This document shows, in pieces, positions 21,901-33,573 of a stretch of DNA of 64,000 nucleotides (position 1 is its first letter; every line of letters starts with the position of its first letter). The DNA is taken from the NCBI RefSeq assembly GCF_032854445.1, contig NC_088301.1, positions 56,804,512 through 56,868,511 of the forward strand, given 5' to 3'. Below the pieces are notes generated by a model, which searched no databases, was not told the origin of the DNA, and saw only the letters and a program-made list of their open reading frames with translations. Source of the stretch: Liolophura sinensis. Its lineage: Eukaryota > Mollusca > Polyplacophora > Chitonida > Chitonidae. The translations under genes were made by a program, and so were the position numbers.

Positions 21901-24900
21901 TACGAACATAAAAAGTGGATGTAAACTGCCATGACAAAGACGACAGTTAGTGATTACGTCTAAAATTAGGACTCAGTTTTCAAATCTATCACCATGAGTG
22001 ATCGAGGCCACACATTAAGTCCAAGTTCACAGCTGTAGACGGTTCTGTGATAGCGGGACCTCCGTCATATTGACCCTCCTCCGTAACCTCTAACGCGCTG
22101 AAATCCAGACTCATACAGCTTCCGATCCGTGTGGTCGACGAGGAAATCAATCATGATGTTGAAACTGAGTTTATGGATTTCCTGCCAAGAAAAGCACCCT
22201 CTAGGTGTTTCTGTCATCGAAAACCGAAGCCTTGGTCTCTCCTGAAATAAACCCGTTATAGTTTCACCGTGTATAACCCAAAGACAGACTCTACCGCACC
22301 CATACCAAAAGCTGTAATTAATTAAATTTCTAAATTGGTTAAATGTAGAAAACTTGCCTTCTTTGAAGTTAATAAGATGATTTTGATTGTTTGTGTATTT
22401 GGTATAAAACTTGGTATTCCCGGGTCAAAATAACCCGCACATGCCGTAGGCCTATACCACGGTATGCATTGTACAGTTATGAGGGTATCGTTAGTATCTG
22501 GCACAAAAAGATAAAACACATACAAAGTTAGAAAGACGGAATTGTGTCTCTTATCCACTTTGAGTTACATGAATTGTTGATTAAGAGAGTGCAATACACG
22601 TGATGTCATTCAGTGCAAGAAGCTATGTAAGATAGACATGTTAAACACCAATTTAATAACTAAATAAATAAATAGGCATATTCTCGCGAATGGATGGTCT
22701 GATTCGTAAAGTATTACCCCTTATAATCGGCGTAGCTTTAGGACAAAAAGGGACTATGTACATATTTTTCTCTAGCGCATACATATATAGGCTTATGTAG
22801 AAAATGAAGACATTATCGAAATATTCGCATCTCTAAATCTTATTTATGTTTTACAAAAGGCTGCAGGATTGACAGTGCAGCACAGGCCCATCGCTGTAAA
22901 CTTCCATGGACAAATGCATTGTAACATGATTTCCGATGCCATGTTTAAAGCGCTCCTTTTTTCATGAGTAACAGGACAGTTAAGCCACAACTTACACTTT
23001 TTTCACACCATCCCTTTTGTCTGATGATGATTTGTCTAGCTTATCTACATTCAAGTCAGGGAATGAGGGGCTAATGAGATAATCTGATATGTCTGTTGCA
23101 TGCATGTATTTATCCGCCTGTGTTAGACGTCCCACGTCCTCCACTTTTCCATTTGATGCTGATCATATCGGATGTGAGTCATGCACCATTTTTGATATTG
23201 CTGACAGCTGCCTGAATTCTCAGCCAGCTAACGCGATGTATGGGCCAGCAAACCCCAATTCGCACCACGTACTCAGGCTCTGATCAGCATTCGCTTAACG
23301 ATAGCTGGGGCAATGTTCTACAGTTTGTTCGATGTGAAGACTACCAGTTGTTGCTTAACATTGAAAGAAAGCATAGCGGAGATGTTTTACGTAACGTCAT
23401 TCAGCTGTTCCCTGAATAGGCCCAGTCCACGCAGTCAGAAATGTATTTGTTATTAGATCTGCCCCCAGGGGAGTGTTATTAACCTATTTGTATACATAAA
23501 TATATATGATCTCTGATGCAGTGGCGTTTCCCATTGTGCGATATAGCGCATCACTATAGATCAGTTGAGATTTTTGTCCAATATACAATTTCCTCCCCTG
23601 ATAATAGGACCCAATATTGTTCAGAAATATACAGATGCTAAATATCATGTATGTATGCAGATGCAAACTGTTATTCACTGGCCTGTTCACTCAGAGCTCA
23701 TCGCACAGAATCCTTGTCCAACTGCATCCCTGCCAGTGAAATCGATGAGGACGTAATAGGACTCAAAGCCGCGTAGAGCAGTTCTGATACCGGTATATTA
23801 GATTTTACCAGATACGCTATCCTGTGTGTTTCTGGGCCTAGCTGTTTGGGTGAGCACTGTTTGGCTGAGCAGTGTGGCGACGAAAGGCCCAGACGCCTGT
23901 TTCCATAGACACCTCCGCCAATAGTCTTCAGGATGGAATCCATCAATCCCCAACCTGGATTTACACACACTACCTCTGCCCTAGCTATATTTGAACCTTG
24001 ATAAATGAACACAGTCTGCCATAAAACCCAAATTCATCTAAAAAAAACTGTGCGAAAAATAAGATTAGCAGAGAATATCGACTTTCCCCACCGATAACGT
24101 GTACTACAAGTAATATAAAGCGATTTTTTTACACATAAAAATTGTCTTACTAATATTCTGTTTTCGAAAGCAATGGCACTGTCAAGGTTTTTTAGCCTTT
24201 CTCATTCACTAATCAGTACCGGTATGTAAAAACCTTGCATGCCTAATACGAACCCAACTTATTATGTGTGCCCATACTATTATGAACTTAAATACAAATA
24301 CACTGGCGGTGTCTGTAATACATACATTGATGCGAACCCTTAAATATATAGTGTAGACCTGTATTATAAAATACACGTGGTCGATAACAGGGCACAAACA
24401 ATCCATGAGTGAATGTATGACCAGATTATGGTGACCATGCTCATTAAGTCCTAACCGAAAATGCAAGCTACAGACTGAGTTTCGTATCAGGCTTACAGCT
24501 AGTCATTACATAACTGTTGACGATGAATGTACACGAAAAAGCACTGTCACGAACAATTTAAGATTTGTACTTTTTTTCGGGTTTGGTGTGCGGAAAATTG
24601 TCGGAAAGTTGCGACAAGCGTGCTTTATGTAGCAAAAAAAGCGACAGTCCCATAATTCCACGTTGGCCAAAAAAAAAAAAAATTAGCTAGAATTAAGTAC
24701 AGAGTTTTAATTGATTATGATTTTGAATTGAAATGTTTGTTAACACATGTGGACAAACACAGTTGGATGTGACGATTTATGAAAAGAGGAGTTCTAATGT
24801 TTATGCATATCCTGTTATTGAATATACATGTAAATAACTTCTACAAAATAATGAAAATGCCTTTTAATGAAATAACTATATCTTTGATGAGTCCGTTTTT

Positions 24901-26305
24901 GAAAGAAGATTATGTGACTTGGATCTGGTTGAACTTTACACAATTTTGCTTTAAACTTGTTTTACTTCCATCTGTCCCCAGAAACAGCGAACAAAGAGGG
25001 AAGCAGAAGTTGCCGAGAGCGTCCAAGTTGATCGCGAACTTCACCGGGCGAAAAGACTGGATGTAAGTTGGGGGATAGAGTATCTGCGCATTCTTTCTAT
25101 TTTCTTTTAGTTTTAAGACACACTGTTCCATTACTACAGCTAGAAGTTATATGCTCTTTAAAGGACACACAGAATCGGCTCCGATTCGCTGAGAGGTAGC
25201 TTTCTGGGTAAACCCTGCAGTTTTCGTCAGGCTTGAACAAGTCTATCATTCATAAAATGCTGCTTGTGCTAGGCATGACTGAACTTGCCTATCTTTCACA
25301 CAAGCCACATCAGAATCGATTCTGTATCTCTTTAAGAGGAAACAAATTTCTTCCATACACGTATATGCGCAATGTTTACGAGAATTCGGTGTGTCAGGGT
25401 ATTGAAATCTCACGAGACATTCCTTTACAAGGAGAGACTGAAGCCTACCAAAGTGTAATTCTAGATACACCACAAATAAACGTTGAACTGGAGAGGGCGA
25501 ATCCCTGTGTGGATTTGACGAATACTGTGGCAGTTAATACCCATACAGATGCCATATGCCAAGATCTTTATGAGGTGCATGCGAATAGGCAATGTTTTCC
25601 TTTCTTCTCGCAACCAATACTGGTGGTTTCGAATAAAACATATTTTACCTCTGGAACTGCAATACGATAGTGAGTGTGTCACCAGCGAGATAATCAGCTT
25701 GACGTAACTTTATATGCTTTATTTCCTTACAGTTAGCTGGCTCTAGCCATGAGAAAACCCTGTCGAGAGTAAAGCGGCTTGAGGACGAGCGAGAGCTGAA
25801 GAGGTACAAACGACAAAAGCGCCATATTGGTTTGATCAAAAAGGCTTTGGAGCATGTGAAGAAGCGAAGCGTTTCAGCAGCAGAGTTGAAAGAGCTTCTG
25901 AGGGTCAAGCGAACCAAAAGGGATTCTGGCCGTGCCTTAAACCGAATGAAGCGAGGCAAGAGCAAAAGTAACAAGGTGCATAAGAGAGCAAAGAAGAGTC
26001 TGAAGCGCAGAACGATTACTAAGAGAGATATCCAACTAGCGCGAGCTCTGCTGAGGAAGAAGAGGACGGAACATAGCAGAAAGTTGAATGCTATTGACGA
26101 CAAAGTCCGGACCGTGAAGAAGGACGGAAAACACGCACACCAGGCAGAAAAGAAGCACCACGTCAGACGACACAAGGAACCCCAGGACGGAAAGAGCGAT
26201 TCCAAAGCTTACAAGAAAGACACGCGGTCCGCGGAGAAAAAGTCAAAGAAGCACGTTAAATCGAACAAGAAAGAACACGATTTGAACCGCGCAAAGCGTC
26301 ATTGA
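18997..26305 (+). CDS. Secreted, extremely Lys/Arg-rich protein with many dibasic sites (243 aa)
   Basis: Three exons: 18997-19074, 24982-25062 and 25733-26305 (stop 26303-26305). All junctions are phase 0 with GT/AG sites, giving 26 + 27 + 190 residues. Exon 1 is a signal peptide: basic start 'MKRFG', hydrophobic 'LFCGLVLVAILADAA'. The remainder has no cysteine that I can see and is studded with KR/RR/KK pairs ('QRTKREAE', 'RAKRLD', 'KRYKRQKRH', 'KKRSVSAAELKELLRVKR', 'TKRDIQLARALLRKKR'). The last third is low-complexity Lys/His/Asp/Ser. Known classes with such composition are multi-peptide prohormones, cationic antimicrobial precursors and lysine-rich biomineral matrix proteins; the sequence does not decide between them. 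Intron 1 is 5.9 kb. It is oriented away from the modular secreted gene. Confidence 0.8.
19075..24981 (+). other. Intron 1 of the basic secreted-protein gene
   Basis: AT-rich non-coding DNA. I see no convincing exon, RNA gene or transposon in it, only a small perfect hairpin at 19773-19794 and short A or T runs. Confidence 0.65.
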
Positions 26306-27167
26306 CGAAATGTGATATACATTCTTAGACCGAGTGATACGATATCGGGCTTGTAGTGCCATAGCCCAAATCGGTGTAAAGCGGTAACCCCAATATTAGC
26401 TTGTACATAACGCTGCTTTTAGTGACTGTATATACGGAACTCTTGTGCGATTAATCTGTGTAGGTAGGTCTATACCTGAGGTGTCAACCTGTAACAAGAT
26501 TGCAGTGTTCTGGAATATATATTTCCTATTCTACCTATGAAAATGACAAAATTTGATTGCTGTGGACATGAGGTTTTCAATCTTAATCAGGTTCAGAATA
26601 TAGTCGCATACCCTGGCTGTCATGTGTATATCTCCTACAATTAAAGTGATCTTTTTTAGGTGGTAAATATTAAAATCTGGCGTTATATATGATATCGTGA
26701 CTAAATTGCCAACTAATGCAAGCTCTGTGTCCTGGCCAGATTCACATAGCATGTCGACACGTATCTAATGGAATTCCACAACAGTGTAGCACCTAACAGA
26801 TTTGCATCATCGCCGCCAGTTCTGTACTCTATTAATTATTCATGTACTTTTATATTTCCTATAGTTTATTAATTTTATAACATTTGAGGAATGAATTTAT
26901 TGTTCACTTATATCTTGACTTCGGCTAATTTGTGCTGTGTATAACAACTTGGAGTAAGTCACATGTACAAAGAGACTGGCACACCGGAAATAGAATAATT
27001 GATCTGCTGGTATCAGTGCATTGTGTGTTAAATGTTACTATCGTAGCTCCGCGCTGTATTTGGAAGACCTATACAGGCGTCTCATGTTGCTACTCAAAAG
27101 CTATATACTGTACAGTCAGCTATATCCAACATCTGTCGTGACTACTGTACATAGGAAATAATCGCAC

Positions 27168-27173
27168 AATAAA
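27168..27173 (+). terminator. Possible poly(A) signal of the basic-protein gene
   Basis: AATAAA 863 bases after the stop codon in otherwise AT-rich sequence; another candidate lies near 27331. Either would give a long 3' UTR. Confidence 0.4.
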
Positions 27174-27179
27174 ACATTT

Positions 27180-29156
27180 TATATCTAACAGCATCAGTAT
27201 TGGAGTTTAATGTGTAGATATTACATATACTACAAATAGATTATGAGGACTTGTATTGTCAACCTTACATGTATACATGTACTGAAAGTATGTGTATTGT
27301 CATTTGTGCTTCATAGCCACTAACCATCCAAATAAAACATTGACCCGACTGCCACTACATCTATGGATCCGGCTCTCCTACATAATGATATAGGTTGTTA
27401 TGACGAGATGACAATTGCAAACTCTCTGACATGAAGGTCAGAGGTTGGGGTTTACCTGAAGCTTGTATATCACCTTCTGCAAAGATGCCATGGCTGTGGA
27501 ATGTTACCTGTCCAGACTTTCTTAGACGAATAAGCGAGATTGTAAGAGAGCAGGGCTTAGGGAACAGGGTTATGGAATCCTTTAAAGCGTCACGAATCCA
27601 TCAATGGTACAACGCCTCTTTATACTGGGCTGGCAGGCATCATAGCCATAGAGGCAACCAATGGTAAACCATACACCGATTCAAGTCCTTTTTGAGCAAT
27701 GGCTGCAGTCCAAAACTGGTGTCAACTTTGGCTCTTACCTCTCAGCCCCCCCCCCCCCCACCCCCGCACGCGCAACATCGCAGATATATTCCATTCAGTA
27801 AAGACACAGTGGAACCTACCTGTGCACTGTAGTGACAACGGAAACATCGTGTTTGAACGTAGGAACCACGCTTGTTAACAGGAGCTGTTAATTATCATAT
27901 ACACCCTGATTAAAATACATCAGCCCTTTTCAAATCTATATTTACATGGTTTTCCTTGTTTTCATCGCTAGTGACTGAATATAACATACACATGCTGGGT
28001 AACTGTTAATTTTTAGATGAGATTAATGGAATTGTACAGTAGTTGGAACCGACCTCATGCTCGTGGACAGAGCAGAATGGCGGTATAGTCTACTGTATAT
28101 AATTAATATATTGATCCATACATATTTAGATGGGTATACTCATCCCAGATATTCTCGGCGTTTCAGGACTGCTACGAATGAAGTAGGCCTACATGCAAAG
28201 TGGCCCTAATGTATATTGCCATCGACTCCATGACACGATTATCAGATCATCGTGACATAGTCACGTGATTTATATGTCTGGCCCGGTCCTAGTTGGTTGT
28301 GAAGACCGCAAGCCCTGTAATATGCTTCTTCCTTCATGTTACAGAAACATATTATTATAGGGTTCACTATTACATTTAACAGACGTTAAAAGTAATAGTG
28401 ATTGAAGGATATATACATACACAATATTTCAGGGAATATGGTTTTGGAAACTGTTTAAAAAATGTGAAATTGATCTGTCTGAACTGACACTGAAATATCT
28501 AAATAAGAACATCACTTCTTGTTATATTTCAAAAGTATGACTGACAATGACCAAAAATTGTCTGTGGACTCGACAGGGATTTATTGCTGAAATATAAGAC
28601 AGGTCAGTAACATAATGGTATTTGACATTAGGTGGCGTTGATATACACAGACGATCGCGAAATAAGAAAACATCATTACCGTTATATACTAATATACTAA
28701 AAGTTGTATCTTAAATAACGTACTATTCACCCCTGGATGGTTTGGCCTAGTCCAGACGAGATGTGAATCTAGGGAACATATTCAAAATATAAGCGTCATG
28801 TCCGACATTCTTATACCATTCGTAGTCCGTAAAGGGCGTTCCAAGTCGATAATCGCAAGACCCATCTCCAAAACAACGTTTAACACTAGCTCCCAAAGAC
28901 AAAAGTATGTAAGAAATTATACAAATAGGAAATAAAGCCGGTAACACACAAGAGAGAAGCGGTCATCAGTTTTCAATGATGCCGGGCAGACAGCTGATAT
29001 TCCAGGCATGAATTCCATATCAAATTTCAAAGTCACATATGGTGTAGGCTACATGTAGCTATTTATGTTCATTATTTTTCCCAATTCCTTGCGCTGTAGG
29101 GAGACATAAGCTTATAATTATCTGCAGCTATATCAGGGGTTGAAATGGGAAAATGG
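27180..29156. other. Intergenic region
   Basis: No recognised gene. It contains a C14 run at 27747-27760 and a 66-residue minus-strand open frame at 28747-28947, listed separately. Confidence 0.6.
28747..28947 (-). CDS. Small open frame with signal-like N-terminus (doubtful)
   Basis: A 66-aa open frame starting 'MLPALFPICIISYILLSLGA', hydrophobic enough for a signal peptide, followed by a short segment with two cysteines ('CFGDGSC'). No splice context, poly(A) signal or homologue that I recognise supports it. It may be chance. Confidence 0.15.
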   Translation of the reverse strand: MLPALFPICIISYILLSLGASVKRCFGDGSCDYRLGTPFTDYEWYKNVGHDAYILNMFPRFTSRLD

Positions 29157-29692
29157 TGTAACGTGCCGAGCTATGGTCCGTCAATTGGTAGCGTAGAAGA
29201 CCTTAACAAGCTCCGTCTACACAAGGCTCGTCACCAAGATATAACCCGCCAACCATATGCGAGAGCCAGAGGGCCGATGCCAAGATAACAGCAACAACAC
29301 TGAAATAAAATGAACATGTTAAGAATATCTTTACTAATTGAACATACATGTAAATAAGCCCAAGTCGCGTCCAGTCAGGTGTTCCGCGTCAGGGTTCGTC
29401 TGGTCAGGTCCACAAACTCGTCCACCAGGGACGTACAGCGTTGAAACTGTCACCGCCGGCCCGCTCAGGTACCCCTAAGTCCCCTATAGTAGTCGGCGTT
29501 AAGCCGTCAGGCCAAGACTACCAGTCTCGCTTTCACAGTCGTGTCTGCGGCGTCGAAGCCGTACTCCGGACAAAAGCGTCAGTTCTCAGTAGTATCTCCC
29601 GGGTGTCGAAGCCCAACAACCCACCATGCGCAGTTCATTCCTGCTCGGGACTCCGAGCGAAGCAGGTGAGAGCGGGCTGGGAAATCATTACA
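29157..29692 (-). repeat. Candidate LTR of the Gypsy element
   Basis: A 536-bp GC-richer segment starting TGTAACG and ending CATTACA, so its ends form the short inverted repeat typical of LTRs (TG...CA). On the minus strand the sequence just outside its inner end reads ctcgagggtag, a partly purine-rich tract where a polypurine primer would be. No second LTR copy was found by eye, so this remains tentative. Confidence 0.35.
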
Positions 29693-29793
29693 CTACCCTC
29701 GAGGCGCTTTCGCCGCTCATCCACGTAGGCCTACCTAGGCTCCCCGCCTTCGATACGTGGAAAGATTAAACAAGACAAAGAAAAACACAATCC

Positions 29794-30370
29794 TCAGTTT
29801 AAGTCACGGCATACATACCAGGACTCGCTTTCAACAGTCATGGCGACCTTCCTGCCGTAAGCGTCATACTCGTATAACTTACGTATCTTCTTGCAGTTGA
29901 CCTTAGTCTTCCTTCCAGGGTTGGTCACTGCCTCGGCCACGTCTTCTGCGTCCGAGGCCTTCGTAGAGTCATCGTCCCTACTAGACGAATCGTCGAGGCT
30001 AAGGATAGGTGCTACATGGGTCTCAGTCAGTACATGGCCTGACGATGTACCAGCCCATGCATAGTGGGCACCTTCCTTTCTTGGCACAGTCTTGTCATCC
30101 GGATGTGGCACAGAATCAGCGCTTGTCTCTGGCGTTTCACCCTTACGCGTCGGAGGCTGGGCCTGTTGGCGAGGGTCGTAGGCTATCTGGGAAGCCAGTC
30201 GCCGCTGGTCTTGGTGTGCCCAGCACCGTACTGGCCTTACGCTTGCCAGGCGTCACAGGTGTATTCCCGTGTACTCTTTGAATGGGACCTTGGGGAAACA
30301 CGGGCGCAGGCTGGAGGGGTTCTCCATTTCGTGCTTGGTACGGTTGTACCCAGACTCGCAATATGGACAA
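29794..30370 (-). pseudogene. Gypsy-associated downstream frame, function unknown
   Basis: Past the integrase C-terminus, minus-strand frames at 30253-30534 (with a 'CPYCESGYNRTKHEM' Cys/His cluster like a small zinc finger) and 29794-30111 (ending 'KIRKLYEYDAYGRKVAMTV') are the only open stretches. They lie between integrase and the candidate LTR and so probably belong to the element. I do not recognise the product; frames change between pieces. Confidence 0.35.
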
Positions 30371-30409
30371 TACACCTTCTCACCAGCGGGGAACTCGCTG
30401 TCCACCATC

Positions 30410-33400
30410 CTATGTAAAGAAAAAGAGCTTGAAAAAAATCGGGCTTGAATCTCTGTCATTAGGTTGTACCATACCTGAAACAAAGTACATCTGATAATCA
30501 TCAAATTTACATGATCGTCTTGTACGTCGTTCACGCCGAGTTTGCTGAGTGTCGTCTTCTACCGATAAACTGAACTCACTATCAGCCTTTGGAAGAGCTC
30601 GTGTTATGACGTACGGTTCTGACATGTCGTAAAGCTCGTGTCCGTTGTTGGTCGCTGACTCGGCTGGTTTACTCCTGTGGTCCGAATCGTCTCTTGGCTC
30701 ACAAGGCTTTAACCCATCGTGATGAACGACGGTCTCCATGCCATCAGGCTTCCGAATTCTGAAAGTAACGTCAGATATGGAGGATAAGACCTCACATGGC
30801 CCTTCCCACTAGTCTTGTGGCTTCTTCGCCAGTCCCCTTTTACGAACTGATGTATGAAGGTAGACCAAGTATCCCTGCTCATACCGGCAGGCTCTTTTTT
30901 TCTTCAAATCATACGTTTTTCTCTGATGCATAAGATTGCCTTGTATGAAGTTGCGTGCGTCTTCATGAACATCGATCATTCGGTCGCTAAACGTACTGCG
31001 ATGGTTCAACAGGTTCTTTCGGAGCCACAGCAAACAACAGGTGAGGTGGTAAAGTCACCTCTCGACCCAGCATTAACATGTTCGGAGAGTGTCCCGTAGT
31101 TTCATAAACTAAGGCCCTGTACGCCATCAGCGTCAATGAGAGCTTCACATCCCAGTTGGACTGATCCTTCTCCACCACCGCATTCAGCATCTGGGCCAAG
31201 GTCCTATTGAAACGCTCCACCATCCCATTTGGCATGCAGTCGTGCGGGTTTTCTTAACTCCCAACGTCTGATGTGCATTCTAGGAAAGGACACTCTCTAA
31301 CTGCCTAACCTTGATCAGAGTGTATAATGGACTAGATCACAAACCTACAAATGTAGACCTTAATCATTGCGTCAACCACTGTCTCAACCTCTTGATTGTG
31401 CATAGGGTCTGCATCTACCCATTTGGTAAAGTAATCTGCAATTACCAATACGTGTGAATTTCCACGGGGAGTCTCTGAAAGCGGGCCCAATATATCTACC
31501 CCAATCCGTTCAGCAAGTACGCTTATTGCCCTTATGGGGACCTCTCCTTGAACGTGGAGCATGTTTCTGTCCGTTACAAATCTGATACCTCCGGCACCAC
31601 TGCCGTACGTCCTTCGGTAACCCAGGCCAGGTGTATACCTGTCTAACCTTCAGGAACGTCTTCCACACCCCAAGATGTCCACCTGAGGGCTTGTCATGAC
31701 ACTCTTTGAGTATCTTCTTCCGAAGGGTACGCGGTACCACAAGTAAATGTCGATTCAAACGACAACGGCTGTCTTGCCATCGCCGTACCAGGACGCCATT
31801 CCGCACTTTAAGGACCAAAAACATTCCCCACAGTACTTTGGTTTCAAATCCATGGTGAGATATTTCGTCCCAAACAGGTTGTCTCCCGAACATCAGCCAC
31901 TCCAACACTGGGTTGTTCTGCGGGTCAGCTTCCTGCGCCGCAGCAAATTCGTCCTGCGGTGGGCGAAGCTGCGACGGTCGAGCAGGGTCATAGTGACGAT
32001 AGTAACGGACGAAATGTACATCGGCCAACATCTCACGCTTTGTGACCGACTGCTCTCACTCGGACTTCGCAAGGGCTCGGCTTGCAAAAGCTGCTACCCG
32101 TTCCTTTCCGAACTAAGAAAGCACAGAGCCCCAAGAAACTTCGGACATCCATCTTGCTAGTCGGCTGGGCCCATTTTCTCACGGCTTCAGTCTTGTGAGG
32201 GTCTGTTGCTATTCCCGTCTCAGAGACTACATGACCAAGACTCAGCTTCAGGATGATCTCTCTCAGTCTTTGGAGAACAGTTTCCCGTCGGCAAATCATC
32301 TCCTGAAATGTAGCACCAAACATCAGGATATTATCTAGGTAGATCAGACAGGCCTCATATTGCAGCCCAGCCAAAAACTGTCTACCGAACATCCTAGAGG
32401 CGTTGCACAATCCGAAGGGCAATACTTTGGTAAAGTCCCTTTTGGGACGAAAAAGTAGTCTTTGGCCTGTTCTCTAGCGAGATCTCCACCTGCCAACAAT
32501 CTGCCATGAGATCAAGAGTGCTTCAACACTTTGTCCCATTCAAAACATCCAGCGAGTCGTCAATTCGCGGCAAGGGATAAGCGTCTTTCTCGCCCGAAAG
32601 TTCACACAGAACCTCTGTTTTCCGACCTTCTTCCTCATGAGCACAACAGGTGCCGATCACGGACCACTCGACGGCTCAGTCACGTCGCCGAGCAAAATGT
32701 CATCGATTTGGTGATCAATCTCCCTCTGAGCATGTATAGGTGGCCGTCTTGGGGTTAGTCTAATGGGCGCGGAAGAACCTGTCTTCACCTGGTGCTGAAC
32801 AAGCCTTGTACGCCCCATGTCGTCGTGACCAGAATATATCAGCATATTCTGCAACTAGCTTCCGTACCAGCTGTGTCTGTTTCTCGTCCAGGCCTTTAAC
32901 TGATGTCTCAATGAGTTTATTCAGAGCGGGTGAAATCTCCTTCTCGCTCTTTCTCGTGAGCAGCTATCCCATGTGTGACATATCAACCTCGGAGGCTTGA
33001 GCACACATGGTACCTGCCCTCAGTATGACCGTCTCATTTGTAGGGTTCATTATCCAAATCGGGACATGCCGTTCGCCCTTCAGACTGACCAGTTCGTGTC
33101 CAAAGATAACCCCACATGTCTCAGTAAGTTGTCTAGCATTTTCCGGCAAGGCCATCTCCGCCGTGGGTCTTCCGTCCACGCGCCCTGTCAGCACGACTTC
33201 TGTAGCAGGAGGTATACTGGTTGTCTCCACCAACAACACTCTACGACAGCCGAATTCACCGACAACCTTGCATTTAATCCATGTTCCTTCCAACCTCATC
33301 TGGCCTTTCGGCACATCTGTTACACATTGATGCTGAGTCAAAAGTCGAGACCGAGGATTAAGTCGACGGAAATGTTCCCGCCAACAACGTTTTGTTTATG

Positions 33401-33530
33401 CCGTGTGTTGTCAATGCTTAACACAACTTCGGTTGTTTTAAGACAGTTAAAAGAGAATTTTCCTGTCGCATCATGCAGGTTACCATGCAGGTAAATTAAT
33501 ACTGCAACCCCTGCTATCGAAGCACAAAGA
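30410..33530 (-). pseudogene. Ty3/Gypsy pol remnant (protease, reverse transcriptase, integrase)
   Basis: Pieces read on the minus strand. An aspartic-protease-like end with 'VDLILGLDF' lies near 33350, and a linker at 32964-33341. Reverse transcriptase at 32033-32860 shows 'MPFGLCNA' and 'IYLDNI', where the second catalytic Asp of the YLDD box is Asn. Integrase H2C2-type region at 31510-32031 has 'HLGVWKTFLKVRQVYTWPG'; core at 30987-31562 has 'GVDILGP', 'IADYFTKW' and 'NGMVERFNRTLAQML'. The C-terminal part near 30720-30830 has a 'WEGP' motif and 'VVHHDGLKP'. The segment between reverse transcriptase and integrase is too short for RNase H, so that domain was deleted. Several frame changes and stops separate the pieces; the gene is dead. 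Confidence 0.85.
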
Positions 33531-33573
33531 ACGAAAAGTATAGAATAAAATTGTCAACGCCACATGTTGTGGT

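Larger units (their letters stand above)
29157..33545 (-). mobile_element. Degraded Ty3/Gypsy LTR retrotransposon fragment
   Basis: Minus-strand order from high to low coordinate: protease, linker, reverse transcriptase, integrase zinc-binding, integrase core, integrase C-terminal part, downstream frame, candidate LTR. gag, the 5' LTR and RNase H are not visible. Its upstream end stops abruptly near 33545 against the Polinton polymerase fragment. Confidence 0.8.

Noticed and set aside
25233-25670. A 145-residue plus-strand open frame
   Set aside because: It lies inside intron 2 of the basic-protein gene, has no family resemblance and no splice context; probably chance.
32997-33494. A 165-residue plus-strand open frame opposite the Gypsy pol
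   Set aside because: The minus strand has clear retroelement motifs over the same bases; the plus frame is a shadow.
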